Source of the DNA: Clostridiales bacterium CHKCI006
Lineage (GTDB): Bacteria; Bacillota_I; Bacilli_A; Erysipelotrichales; Coprobacillaceae
Assembly (NCBI GenBank): GCA_900018345.1
Contig: FCNA01000148.1
Coordinates: forward strand, 1 to 64,000
Direction: 5' to 3'
DNA: 64,000 bases
Shown piece by piece: positions 16,301 through 26,548 of the stretch; within the stretch, counting starts at the first letter, position 1; each line of letters starts with the position of its first letter. The translations under genes and the position numbers were made by a program. A model generated the notes under the pieces. The model searched no databases. It was given only the letters and a program-made list of their open reading frames with translations, and was not told where the DNA came from.

Positions 16301-17494
16301 ATGAAGTTACGAATTGAACCCGTTTTTTTGAAAGGGAATTGCTATTTGCCCGCCAGCAAAAGTCTCTCCCATCGCGCTTTGATCATCGCCATGCTCAGTC
16401 GCGGGATCAATCAGCTGAGGGGGATCCTTGATTGTGACGATACGCAGGCGACCCTCCAGGTCATTGAGGCTTTAGGTGGACACTATCACTGGCAGGAAGA
16501 TCAGCTGTTTTTGGATTCACGTCAGATTCATTTAGAATCTGCGAGAACGCTGGAGGTCAATGCATCGGGGTCGACCTTGCGTTTCATGCTGCCCATCCTG
16601 CAGACTGTTGGCGGCGTGCATCGTTATCATATGCATCCCAGTTTAGCGCGGCGGACCTTAGCTGCTTATGAACCTTATTTTGAGATGTCGCGCCAGCAGG
16701 AGCGGCTTTGGGTCGATGGGAGGCTCAAGGCCGGTGAGATCATGATTGAAGCCAGTCAGAGCTCTCAGTTTGTCAGCGGCATGCTTTTTGCTTTACCATT
16801 GCTTGATGCCCCTTCACGTCTTGTGCTGCAGGGAGAATGTGTTTCGGTACCCTATTATGAAATGACTTATCAGCTGCTGAAAGAAGCAGGGGTATCGCTC
16901 ACCCGCCAAGATGCACGTACTTTTTTGATCGATCCTTCCAACTATCATTTTCATGATGGCATGCTGGAGGGGGACTGGTCTGCCGCTGCTTTTATAGAGG
17001 CTGCCAATTTTCTGGGGATGTCGATCGATATTTTGAATCGTCCGACTTCCCTGCTGCAGGGGGATCGCGAGATCGTTCGTTTACTGCAACAGATCAGGCA
17101 GGGCTCTTGTCAGATGGATGTACGCGATGTTCCTGATCTCGTTCCGGCTTTGGCGCTGGCAATGGCACTGACACCCGGTCATTTTGAATTGAATCATGCA
17201 GCGCGCCTGAAAGACAAAGAAAGTAATCGTTTAGAGAGTGTCGCACATGAACTGAATGCCATGGGGGCAAAGATCACGGTTGCCCCTGACGGCTTAAGCA
17301 TTGAGGGAGTGGATCATCTGCATGGGGCGCAGGTCGATGCCCATCAGGATCATCGTATCGCCATGATGCTCAGTATAGCTGCGTGTTTAGCCCAGGGTGA
17401 GACGATCCTGAACGGGGCTGAATGTGTGGCCAAGTCGTGGCCGCAGTATTTTACTGTTTTTAGACAGTTAGGAGGGAAATGTGATGAGTGCTAA
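16301..17494 (+). CDS. aroA: 3-phosphoshikimate 1-carboxyvinyltransferase (EPSP synthase)
   Basis: Joins shikimate-3-phosphate and PEP in the shikimate pathway. The PASKSLSHRALI start (residues 15-27) is the shikimate-3-phosphate-binding SKS motif. The NASGSTLRFMLP segment near residue 90 and KDKESNR near residue 305 are typical. The 397 residues are slightly shorter than the usual 420-430. It leads the aroA-aroC-aroQ-aroK operon and overlaps aroC by 11 bp. Confidence 0.93.
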   Translation: MKLRIEPVFLKGNCYLPASKSLSHRALIIAMLSRGINQLRGILDCDDTQATLQVIEALGGHYHWQEDQLFLDSRQIHLESARTLEVNASGSTLRFMLPILQTVGGVHRYHMHPSLARRTLAAYEPYFEMSRQQERLWVDGRLKAGEIMIEASQSSQFVSGMLFALPLLDAPSRLVLQGECVSVPYYEMTYQLLKEAGVSLTRQDARTFLIDPSNYHFHDGMLEGDWSAAAFIEAANFLGMSIDILNRPTSLLQGDREIVRLLQQIRQGSCQMDVRDVPDLVPALALAMALTPGHFELNHAARLKDKESNRLESVAHELNAMGAKITVAPDGLSIEGVDHLHGAQVDAHQDHRIAMMLSIAACLAQGETILNGAECVAKSWPQYFTVFRQLGGKCDEC

Positions 17495-18581
17495 CTGGGG
17501 CAAGCATCTACAATTATCTATTTTTGGGGAAAGTCATCAGAGTGCTGTTGGCATCAATATTGCCGGACTGCCGGCCGGTTTTCGCCTGGATGAGGCCTAT
17601 CTGCAAGCCTTTTTAGCGGCGCGCAGGCCCGGACGAGAAGGCACGAGCCAGCGAAGGGAGAGTGACCAATATCATATCTTATCAGGGCTTTATGAAGGTA
17701 GGCTGACCGGCGCGCCTTTGTGTGTGATCTTTACAAACAATGATACGCATTCTGGCGATTATCGTCAATTAGCCAACCTGATGCGCCCGAGTCACAGTGA
17801 TTATCCGGCATATGTGAGGTATCACGGCGCCAATGATGTGCGGGGTGGAGGGCATTTTTCGGCACGGTTAACGGCACCGATCTGTTTTGCCGGTGCTTTA
17901 GTGATGTCCATTTTGAATACATATGGCATCCGTGTCGATGCGCATATTTTAAATATTGGAAAGATCCAGGATCTGCGCTTTGAAGAAGCAAAAATGGCAG
18001 CTTATGACGATCTTTATACTAAACCTTACCCGGTCTTAGATGATCAGCGTTTAGCGGACATGCTGGAAACGGTCAAGCAGGCGGCATCGTCTCAGGATTC
18101 GGTGGGGGGCAGTATTGAAGCCATGGTCAGCGGGCTGTCCGTAGGTCTGGGGGAACCTTTCTTTGATTCTGTGGAGAGTACGCTTTCGCATCTGCTGTTC
18201 AGTATTCCAGCCTGCAAAGGGGTTATTTTTGGAGACGGACTGGCGATGAGCAGCGGTTATGGTTCAGCTTATAATGATCCTTATCAGTATCAGGAGGGAC
18301 AAGTGGTCACCTTAAGCAATCATAATGGGGGGATCTTAGGCGGCTTGACCAATGGAATGCCGCTGAGACTCACTGCGCTATTTAAACCGACCCCATCCAT
18401 TGCCCGGCCTCAGTCCACCATCAATGTCAAGACACATGAGAATGCAAGGCTCGCTTTAACTGGTCGACATGATCCCTGTGTCGTTTTACGGGCAGTTCCG
18501 ATTGTGCGTGCCATGCTGAGTATTGGGATCTATGATCTATTATTAGAAAGATATGGAGGCGAATTTCATGGATTTAAATGA
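17484..18581 (+). CDS. aroC: Chorismate synthase
   Basis: Makes chorismate from EPSP using reduced FMN. The GESHQSAVG segment near residue 15, the RRPG loop near residue 48 and the RPSHSDYPA segment are family signatures. ATG 17484 is chosen over GTG 17481 because of its spacing from GGAGGG (17471-17476). The 365 residues match the family. It overlaps aroA upstream and the chorismate mutase gene downstream, so translation is coupled. Confidence 0.94.
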   Translation: MSANWGKHLQLSIFGESHQSAVGINIAGLPAGFRLDEAYLQAFLAARRPGREGTSQRRESDQYHILSGLYEGRLTGAPLCVIFTNNDTHSGDYRQLANLMRPSHSDYPAYVRYHGANDVRGGGHFSARLTAPICFAGALVMSILNTYGIRVDAHILNIGKIQDLRFEEAKMAAYDDLYTKPYPVLDDQRLADMLETVKQAASSQDSVGGSIEAMVSGLSVGLGEPFFDSVESTLSHLLFSIPACKGVIFGDGLAMSSGYGSAYNDPYQYQEGQVVTLSNHNGGILGGLTNGMPLRLTALFKPTPSIARPQSTINVKTHENARLALTGRHDPCVVLRAVPIVRAMLSIGIYDLLLERYGGEFHGFK

Positions 18582-18837
18582 AGCAAGAAAAGCCATCGAT
18601 GCGATCGACCAAGACATCGTGCGTTTATTTGAACAGCGCCTAGCCGTGAGTGAACAGATTGCGATATATAAAAAAGCGCATCATCTGGCGATCGAACAGC
18701 CTGCAAGAGAAGCGGTGGTCATCCAAAAAGCCATTGATCGACTGGATAACAAAGCTTATCGTGAAGATATCAAGGCTTTATTTGAAGCGATGATGACGAT
18801 TGGAAAAAAACGACAGAAGGAGATTATTGATTCATGA
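18568..18837 (+). CDS. aroQ: Chorismate mutase, AroQ type
   Basis: An 89-residue single-domain helical chorismate mutase that converts chorismate to prephenate. The start MDLNEARKAIDAID and the RLAVSEQIAIYK helix carry the arginine and lysine expected for AroQ. ATG 18568 is selected over ATG 18553 because ATGGAGG supplies its ribosome site. The gene overlaps the end of aroC and its stop codon overlaps the aroK start (ATGA). Confidence 0.88.
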   Translation: MDLNEARKAIDAIDQDIVRLFEQRLAVSEQIAIYKKAHHLAIEQPAREAVVIQKAIDRLDNKAYREDIKALFEAMMTIGKKRQKEIIDS

Positions 18838-19340
18838 TCAATCTTGTTTTGATCGGCATGCCCGGCTGCGGGAAGACAACGATCTCCCGCCGTCTCCATG
18901 AAACGCTGAAGATCCCGCTGATAGATATCGATGCGTATCTGGAAGATAACTGCATGGAGACCATCGAAGAAATGTTTTTAAAAGGCGAAGCTTACTTTCG
19001 CGATCAGGAAACTCGGATGACCCGTCGTTTGGCTACTGTTCATGGAACCATCCTGTCGTGCGGCGGAGGGATTGTCTTACGTGAAGAAAATATGCGTCTT
19101 CTTTCTCGCAACGGCCGTATTTATTATTTAAAAAGAGATATCGAGAAGATCATGGAGGAGGTGGACACTTCCCATCGACCGCTTCTCAAGCAGGGAAAAC
19201 AGGCGCTGTATCGTCTGGAAAAAGAGCGAAGTCACCTTTATGAGCGCTATGCCGATGTGATTGTCGATAATAATGACAGCATCGAAACGACCGTCCGGAC
19301 CATCCAGGAAGATTATCAGGCTTGGTGTCAACGGGTATAA
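18834..19340 (+). CDS. aroK: Shikimate kinase
   Basis: A 168-residue kinase that phosphorylates shikimate with ATP. The P-loop GMPGCGKTT is at residues 8-16, the substrate-binding DIDAYLE follows near residue 32, and a CGGGIV segment lies near residue 78. It is the last gene of the aro operon, translationally coupled to aroQ. Genes for the early shikimate steps (aroB, aroD, aroE, DAHP synthase) are not in the window. Confidence 0.92.
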   Translation: MINLVLIGMPGCGKTTISRRLHETLKIPLIDIDAYLEDNCMETIEEMFLKGEAYFRDQETRMTRRLATVHGTILSCGGGIVLREENMRLLSRNGRIYYLKRDIEKIMEEVDTSHRPLLKQGKQALYRLEKERSHLYERYADVIVDNNDSIETTVRTIQEDYQAWCQRV

Positions 19341-19362
19341 AAAAAGGCAGACGCCTTTTTTT
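19339..19362. terminator. Bidirectional terminator between aroK and dut
   Basis: A GGC/GCC stem extended by A and T runs on both sides lies between two convergent genes and can serve both strands. Confidence 0.6.
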
Positions 19363-19846
19363 ATTTGGTCGTACTGCCAAATCCACCGTTGCGGATCGTG
19401 TTGACTTCATCATCTTCAGTGATGCCAAAAGGCAAAAAGATGCCTTGCATAAAGCCTTGTCCCTGTTTGAGTTCCAGGACCTTATTTTCACGGCTATCAT
19501 TGGTGATCTTTGCCTGGATATGTCCCTCGTTATCTGAATGATAATAGTCCGCATCGATGATACCGACAGTGTTATTGAGCTGCATGCGGAATTTGAAGCC
19601 GAGACCACTGCGCGGAAATAAGCAGAGTACCCAGCCATCCTGCATACGGGCCCGAATGCCGGTAGGAATCAATGCCGTCTGGCCAGGTGCGAGCGTCAGA
19701 TCATAAGGCATATAGAAGTCATAGCCGGCAGAACCTGAAGTCGCGCGTTGGGGCAGTTTGAGCTTCTCATAGGCTTCTTTGCCCTCTGGACAGGTGGATA
19801 AAAACTGTTCAAGCGACACTTTTTCAAATTGTGCGATACGTTGCAT
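19361..19846 (-). CDS. dut: dUTP diphosphatase
   Basis: Trimeric-type dUTPase of 161 residues that converts dUTP to dUMP. The SAGYDFY motif near residue 38, FPRSGLGFKF near residue 77, the GIIDADYY substrate loop near residue 95 and the C-terminal GGFGSTTK are all recognisable. It has an N-terminal extension of about 30 residues compared with minimal dUTPases. It stands alone on the minus strand. Confidence 0.92.
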   Translation of the reverse strand: MQRIAQFEKVSLEQFLSTCPEGKEAYEKLKLPQRATSGSAGYDFYMPYDLTLAPGQTALIPTGIRARMQDGWVLCLFPRSGLGFKFRMQLNNTVGIIDADYYHSDNEGHIQAKITNDSRENKVLELKQGQGFMQGIFLPFGITEDDEVNTIRNGGFGSTTK

Positions 19847-20014
19847 GATGGATCATCCTTTCTTTTTTCCCTACTACCTTATCAGATTTTGATAGCCAAT
19901 GCAAATGAAAGCCGCCAAAACGATGCGATTATGGTATACTGGATAAAAAGAGAAGCGCCTGCAGCGGTGAAATCGTCACGGTTGCCAGGCCTTGGATAGA
20001 AAGGAGAAAGACGA

Positions 20015-20524
20015 ATGCGTTTATTATTTGAAATGGTGCCTGATGAAAAACTTGCAGGTCCGGTCTATACCCGTCCTTCGGTACGTGGGATCATCCTCAA
20101 GGGAGAATGTGTGGCGATGGTGCATAGTCTGGTCTATGATTACTATAAATTTCCCGGAGGTGGTATCGAGGGGGATGAGGATCAGCTGGCGACACTTTAT
20201 CGGGAAGTCGCTGAAGAAGCCGGACTGAAAGTCATCGAAGGGTCAGCCAAACCGTATGGTCATGTGCACCGAGTTGAAAAAAGTGATCAGGGCGGTATCT
20301 TTGTTCAGGATAATTATTACTATTTATGCCAGGTTGCCGATCAATGCATTCATCAGCAGCTAGATGACTATGAAGCCAAGGAACAATTCACACTGGAATG
20401 GGTGGCATGGCGTGAAGCGGTTCGTGTCAATCGACAGTCTGATCACGGACCAAAGAATCAGAACATGCTGGAAAGGGAAGCCAGGGTCCTGGAATATTTA
20501 CATGCAGAAGGATATCTTAGTTAA
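20015..20524 (+). CDS. Nudix hydrolase
   Basis: A 169-residue Nudix protein with an intact box near residues 50-72 (GGGIEGDEDQ then YREVAEEAG). The substrate is unknown. ATG 20015 follows AAAGGAG. The gene stands alone and ends in a bidirectional terminator shared with the convergent glucosidase gene. Confidence 0.86.
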   Translation: MRLLFEMVPDEKLAGPVYTRPSVRGIILKGECVAMVHSLVYDYYKFPGGGIEGDEDQLATLYREVAEEAGLKVIEGSAKPYGHVHRVEKSDQGGIFVQDNYYYLCQVADQCIHQQLDDYEAKEQFTLEWVAWREAVRVNRQSDHGPKNQNMLEREARVLEYLHAEGYLS

Positions 20525-20546
20525 AAAAAGCGCCGAAGCGCTTTTT

Positions 20547-20549
<3 letters not shown>
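20522..20549. terminator. Bidirectional terminator
   Basis: AGCGC 20529-20533 pairs with GCGCT 20538-20542 inside A and T runs, between convergent genes. Confidence 0.75.
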
Positions 20550-22085
<1,536 letters not shown>

Positions 22086-22099
22086 TTATCGCCTTTTTA

Positions 22100-22114
22100 T
22101 GAAACATTGTTTCA
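22100..22114 (-). promoter_or_regulatory. Putative RpiR operator upstream of the glucosidase gene
   Basis: TGAAAC-ATT-GTTTCA is a perfect 6-bp inverted repeat at the end of the rpiR gene, about 100 bp upstream of the glucosidase start. A near-identical site is at 23016-23030. Confidence 0.6.
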
Positions 22115-22960
22115 TTCAGAATGATTTTCAAAAGCTTGGATAAAGGCATTCAACTGTGCATTTTTTTCTTCAAATTGCTCATCGTTGGTCGTATAAAGCA
22201 AGACAAAAAGATAGTCCAGAAAGCCTTTTAGATTAAAATTAAACATAATATTGGTAATGGTCTTGGAGATGTTCTGACCTTTGATGGCGATGCTTTCATG
22301 CGTCAGGCGCATCAGTGGGCTGTAGCGGTTTTCTGAAATACCGATGCAGTAAACATGGTTTTGCCGCAAGGTTTGGGTAATGTCGTGGTACTTTTTAGTG
22401 TAGCCGCTCTGATTGATGATGAAGGCTACATGGGTTTGATCAGCCATGACGGCCTGGGCATAACGCTGGTTGGTGGAAGTGTAGATCAGCGCGTTGATAC
22501 CAAGTGTACGCAGATAATAAGCGAATTCTTTGGCAATATACATATGTTCGCTGGAAGCAAAGATATCGATCTGAGAAGCGGTACTGATTTTGTCGAGGAT
22601 ACGTTTGAGCTGGCCGTAATCGAGGTTTTCCGTCATTTCCTGCAAAGCCATGATCTTGAGGATGGTCATTTTATTGACTGTTGTGAAGGCCGAATCCTCG
22701 GCACTGAAAACAGGTGTGAGATAAGTATATTGATTGAAGCGCAGATCGTCTAAAAACTTCTTTTTGAATTCACTGAAGCCACTGGTGTTGAGTTTTTTAC
22801 ACATGCGGGTAATACTGGCAGGACTGGAATAGGTCACGAGTGCCAGGGTACTGGCATTCAGGTTGACCAGTTCTTCGGGATTTTTGAGAATGTAGTCAAC
22901 GATCTGTTGCTCGGTACTGGTAAAGCGAGCACTTTGACGCATTTCTTTGATGATGGACAT
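22112..22960 (-). CDS. RpiR family transcriptional regulator
   Basis: A 282-residue regulator with an N-terminal RpiR helix-turn-helix (residues 1-75, including YSSPASITRMCKKL) and a C-terminal SIS sugar-phosphate-binding domain. ATG 22960 is chosen because GAGGTGAG precedes it; the longer frame to 23041 has no ribosome site. It lies between the GH1 gene and the divergent PTS permease gene, and matching palindromes lie at both promoters. Control of beta-glucoside use, with a sugar phosphate as ligand, is a reasonable inference. Confidence 0.88.
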   Translation of the reverse strand: MSIIKEMRQSARFTSTEQQIVDYILKNPEELVNLNASTLALVTYSSPASITRMCKKLNTSGFSEFKKKFLDDLRFNQYTYLTPVFSAEDSAFTTVNKMTILKIMALQEMTENLDYGQLKRILDKISTASQIDIFASSEHMYIAKEFAYYLRTLGINALIYTSTNQRYAQAVMADQTHVAFIINQSGYTKKYHDITQTLRQNHVYCIGISENRYSPLMRLTHESIAIKGQNISKTITNIMFNFNLKGFLDYLFVLLYTTNDEQFEEKNAQLNAFIQAFENHSE

Positions 22961-23015
22961 GTTTCTCACCTCAGCCTTATTATGACATGGTTGTTCCAAA
23001 ATAAAAAGGTTTGAT

Positions 23016-23030
23016 TGAAACATTGTTACA
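23016..23030 (+). promoter_or_regulatory. Putative RpiR operator between rpiR and the PTS gene
   Basis: TGAAACATTGTTACA matches the 22100 palindrome at 14 of 15 positions. It sits between the divergent rpiR and PTS EIIC genes. Confidence 0.55.
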
Positions 23031-23142
23031 AAAAATGGCAAAATGATCCAAAATCCCTGAAAACCCTTTCCAAAATCACTGTTCCTAGTTTTATCGGCTT
23101 ATTTTCTATGAGATAATGACACCAACAAAGGAGTGATGTTCA

Positions 23143-24423
23143 ATGCGATTTCTTGAAGAAAAATTTGTTCCGATAGCAGCGAAGATCGGACAAGAAAAAC
23201 ATCTGGTTGCGATTCGTGATTCATTCATGACAACCATGCCACTGACCATCCTTGGTGCGCTTGCTGTCCTGGTTAATAATATCGGCGGCGTATTCAGCGA
23301 CACTGGTCTAGACATCCCGGCAATCGCGAATGGCTGGGATAGCTTTATTACTTCGACAGGTATCAAGACAGTTTGTACCAATATCAATAATGGTACGGTC
23401 AACACCTTAGCTGTTCTGATCGTCGTTTGTGTGGCTTACAATTTATCCAAGATCAAAGAAGCGAATCCGTTACCTGCCGGGGTGACGGCAATTGCGATCT
23501 ATTTTGCCCTGGCACCTCGTACAGAAGGGATCCAGGCGGCTCAGCTGGATGCTAAAGGACTTTTCGTTGCGATGATCGTCGGTCTTTTAGTCGGTGAGTT
23601 ATTCCCTCTGTTCGCAAAAAATGAAAAGTTGCGGATCAGTATGCCTGAAGGTGTTCCTCCAGCTGTATCCTCAGCTTTCAATACGATGATTCCAGCGATG
23701 CTGACAGCCACCATCTGGATTGCTGTAGGGACTGCCATCGAAACGGTTGCCCATGCCAATATCTGGGATCTGATCACACAGTTCGTCTCTGCGCCATTAT
23801 CCAATGTGGCCGATACCCTGGCAACAACGATGATCGAGAACCTCTTTGTCACTGTGCTTTGGGTGTTCGGTATTCACGGTGCAAGTATTGCCGGTTCTAT
23901 CACACAGCCAATCCTCTATCCATTATTACAGGCGAACACGGCATCCTTTGCAGCGAATGAAGAGCCAGCATATACCGTTGTTTATCTGTTCAGAAACGTT
24001 TGGGGTCAGACTGGTGGATCCGGTGCGACTTTAGGTTTAGTCATTGCCATCCTGCTTTTCTCAAAACTGCAGTCTGAAAGAACCATTGCGAAACTGGGAA
24101 TTGCCTGTGGTATCTTTGAAATTAACGAACCGATCACTTTCGGTATTCCAATTGTCATGAACCCTGTTTATGCGATTCCATTTATTATTGGTCCAGTTCT
24201 CTGTGTGACGCTTTCTTACTTCTTAACAGAGATGGGCTTGATTGGACATATCGTGCTTGAGATTCCGTGGGTAACACCACCAATCCTCAATGCTTTCCTG
24301 GCCACTGGCGGTAACTTCCCGGCTGCTATCTGGTCAGCTGTTGAAATCGTGCTCTTGACTGTACTGTGGACACCATTTGTTATTATGAGTGGTCGTGTCA
24401 GTGCAAAAGAAGCTGAAGGTTAA
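23143..24423 (+). CDS. PTS EIIC permease, lactose/cellobiose family
   Basis: A 426-residue membrane permease of the CelB type with about ten hydrophobic segments. It carries sugar across the membrane while EIIB phosphorylates it. The MRFLEEKFVPIAAKIG start and the central FGIHGAS and INEPITFGIP motifs are family signatures. No EIIA or EIIB gene is next to it; the only cysteine-containing EIIB in the window is at 6929. A beta-glucoside substrate is inferred from the neighbouring GH1 gene. Confidence 0.9.
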   Translation: MRFLEEKFVPIAAKIGQEKHLVAIRDSFMTTMPLTILGALAVLVNNIGGVFSDTGLDIPAIANGWDSFITSTGIKTVCTNINNGTVNTLAVLIVVCVAYNLSKIKEANPLPAGVTAIAIYFALAPRTEGIQAAQLDAKGLFVAMIVGLLVGELFPLFAKNEKLRISMPEGVPPAVSSAFNTMIPAMLTATIWIAVGTAIETVAHANIWDLITQFVSAPLSNVADTLATTMIENLFVTVLWVFGIHGASIAGSITQPILYPLLQANTASFAANEEPAYTVVYLFRNVWGQTGGSGATLGLVIAILLFSKLQSERTIAKLGIACGIFEINEPITFGIPIVMNPVYAIPFIIGPVLCVTLSYFLTEMGLIGHIVLEIPWVTPPILNAFLATGGNFPAAIWSAVEIVLLTVLWTPFVIMSGRVSAKEAEG

Positions 24424-24451
24424 GAATCAGTCATCGACTGATTCTTTTTTT
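24424..24451 (+). terminator. Terminator after the PTS gene
   Basis: GAATCAGT 24424-24431 pairs perfectly with ACTGATTC 24437-24444, followed by seven T residues. It may allow partial read-through into the reductase gene. Confidence 0.85.
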
Positions 24452-24468
24452 AGAGAAGAGAAGAAGTG

Positions 24469-25233
24469 ATGCATCCTTTATTTGATATACATGGTAAGAA
24501 AGCGCTAGTGACAGGCGGAACAAGAGGACTTGGCTATAAAATGGCTGAAGGTCTGATGGAGGCAGGCTGTGAAGTGGTCATTGTAGGCACAAGTGCGCGG
24601 GTCGAGCAGGTTGCCGCAGACTTTAGAGCACGCGGTTTTTCCTGTTGGGGTGTACAGGGCAATCTAGGGCAAAGAGAAGAAGTAGAACGGGTCTTTGCCA
24701 GAAGTTTGGAAAAACTAGGAGGAGATATCGATATCCTGTTGACATCTCATGGGATTCAGCGCCGACATATGGCTGAAGACTTTCCTTTGGAAGAGTGGGA
24801 TGAGGTGCTGTCAGTCAATTTGACCTCTGTCTTTATTTTATGTCAGAAAGCCGCCAGGATCATGCTTAAGAAAGGGTATGGCAAGATCATCACGGTCGCT
24901 TCCATGAATTCTTTTTTTGGCGGCCAGATGATTCCTGCATATGCTGCTTCCAAAGGCGGGATTGCCCAGCTGACGCGTGAATTAAGCAATGACTGGGCTG
25001 GCAGAGGGATCAATGTCAATGCGATCGCCCCCGGTTACATGGCAACGGAAATGAATGCGGCCCTCTTGGATCCTCAAAATCCCAGATATGCGACCATCAG
25101 CGAAAGGATCCCAGCGGGGCGTTGGGGCACAGGTGATGACTTAAAAGGCGTCGCAATCTTTTTAGCTTCTGGCGCCAGCGATTATGTCAGTGGAGCGATC
25201 ATTCCTGTGGATGGAGGCTATTTAGGTAAATAA
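24469..25233 (+). CDS. Short-chain dehydrogenase, KduD/gluconate 5-dehydrogenase-like
   Basis: A 254-residue SDR oxidoreductase. The cofactor motif TGGTRGLG, the catalytic serine region (VASMNSFFGG) and YAASKGG (Tyr and Lys) are present. The SHGIQRR segment and overall pattern resemble 2-deoxy-D-gluconate 3-dehydrogenase (KduD) or gluconate 5-dehydrogenase. The exact sugar acid is uncertain. The start is taken as ATG 24469; a GTG immediately upstream is possible. The ribosome site is weak. It lies between the PTS permease and a second RpiR regulator. Confidence 0.85.
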   Translation: MHPLFDIHGKKALVTGGTRGLGYKMAEGLMEAGCEVVIVGTSARVEQVAADFRARGFSCWGVQGNLGQREEVERVFARSLEKLGGDIDILLTSHGIQRRHMAEDFPLEEWDEVLSVNLTSVFILCQKAARIMLKKGYGKIITVASMNSFFGGQMIPAYAASKGGIAQLTRELSNDWAGRGINVNAIAPGYMATEMNAALLDPQNPRYATISERIPAGRWGTGDDLKGVAIFLASGASDYVSGAIIPVDGGYLGK

Positions 25234-25299
25234 AACGACGAAGTCTCTATGCGAAAGCGCTGGACTTTGCTACAATAAAAGCAGAGAGAGGGGATCATC

Positions 25300-26130
25300 A
25301 TGAATCTGTGGCATCGCATCAAAGAACAGAAGCATATGACAAGCAGTGATCGCAAACTGAGTGCTTATTTATTGCATCATCCCGATACCATTCGTGGCTT
25401 ATCCAGCCGGGAACTGGCTAGACGTTCCGGAGTCTCGGCTGCCAGTGTGATTCGTTTTTGTCATAGGCTGGGCTATGAAAGTTACCAGGAATTTAAGGTG
25501 GCACTATTGGTTGCTTTAGAGTCTCAGCATACAGTTTCGCCTTTGAAACCATCAACAACGACTTATGGACTGATGCAGCAGGTTGCGGAACTCTCAAGGC
25601 AGGTAATCGAAAAGACGCAAGCCACGATTTCTTATCAACAGATGGATCGCGCGGTCGAGTATATCTTAAAAGCCAGTCAGGTTGATCTTTATGGCCGCGG
25701 CATGAATCGCCAGCTTCTAGAGATGGAGAAATATCATTTTGTCCGCATCGGTATCCAGGCCAGTCAGGAGGAATTTCGGAATGCCCGTTTTTCTCAGGCA
25801 CTGAATGCAGATGCCAGTCATGTCGCTTTAATGATCTCTCATCGAGGTCATACACCGGAGTATCTGCATATCGCACATGAACTCAAACGTAAAGGGGTCC
25901 CACTGATTCTATTATGCGGGATGAAAGATTCTCCTTTAGCGGAGCTCGCGGATATCCTGTTTGAAATCGATATCGGATCTTATTTTGAAGAAATGTCCAC
26001 GATTGTTTTTAAGATGTCTGCCGGCTATGTTTTAGACACCTTATTTGCGATTGCTCTAGCGAAAAAGGGAAATCAGCTGCAGGAAAAGTTGACGGCTTTT
26101 GAAAATCTGGCCCATTATTTAGATCATTAA
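25300..26130 (+). CDS. RpiR family transcriptional regulator (second)
   Basis: A 276-residue RpiR-type regulator with an N-terminal helix-turn-helix (residues 30-60, SRELARRSGVSAASVIRF) and a C-terminal SIS domain. It is about the same length as the regulator at 22112 but clearly divergent. ATG 25300 follows AGAGGGG. The TGAAAC palindrome of the first regulator is not seen at its promoter. Its target may be the reductase or a distant operon. Confidence 0.88.
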   Translation: MNLWHRIKEQKHMTSSDRKLSAYLLHHPDTIRGLSSRELARRSGVSAASVIRFCHRLGYESYQEFKVALLVALESQHTVSPLKPSTTTYGLMQQVAELSRQVIEKTQATISYQQMDRAVEYILKASQVDLYGRGMNRQLLEMEKYHFVRIGIQASQEEFRNARFSQALNADASHVALMISHRGHTPEYLHIAHELKRKGVPLILLCGMKDSPLAELADILFEIDIGSYFEEMSTIVFKMSAGYVLDTLFAIALAKKGNQLQEKLTAFENLAHYLDH

Positions 26131-26164
26131 CATTTCCCGGGAAAAGTCGAAAGGAGGCAAAAGC

Positions 26165-26422
26165 ATGATCACATCGACATTATCCACTTATCCAGGTAAA
26201 CGCGTTGTCCGCGATCTAGGAATTATCTTTGCCTATGATGATGCCTATCGTGCTGTCCGATTAGCTTATAATATGGAAAAATATTTAAACTGGGCTTTAG
26301 ACAGTCTTGCTCAAAAAGCCGAAAAGCTCGGGGCCAATGCTGTTTTAGGAATCTGTTTTGATCTCAGAGATTCGATGAAACCCATGTTGATGGGGACCGC
26401 GGTCATTCTTGAGGATATTTAA
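26165..26422 (+). CDS. YbjQ/UPF0145-like small protein
   Basis: An 85-residue protein resembling the YbjQ (DUF74) family, with LGANAVLGICFD near residue 58 and a terminal GTAVILE strand. Typical family members have about 105 residues, so this one is short at the N-terminus. Members form oligomeric beta-barrels of unknown function. AAAGGAGG supports ATG 26165. It follows the second RpiR gene by 34 bp and may share its transcript. Confidence 0.7.
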   Translation: MITSTLSTYPGKRVVRDLGIIFAYDDAYRAVRLAYNMEKYLNWALDSLAQKAEKLGANAVLGICFDLRDSMKPMLMGTAVILEDI

Positions 26423-26513
26423 AATGATCAAACGGGAAAGCCATCTTCAAAAATGAGGTATCCAAGTAAATACTTTTCATTGTGTTCAAATGGTCTTTAT
26501 CACAAATAAAGGT

Positions 26514-26548
26514 GAAAAAAGTAGATGATTTGTTTTCATCTACTTTTT
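26514..26548. terminator. Bidirectional terminator
   Basis: GTAGATGA 26521-26528 pairs with TCATCTAC 26536-26543, flanked by A and T runs, between the convergent YbjQ-like and Nudix genes. Confidence 0.8.

Noticed and set aside
23050-23080. A catabolite-repression (cre) site upstream of the PTS gene
   Set aside because: TGAAAACCCTTTCCA resembles a cre site but has the wrong centre and length.
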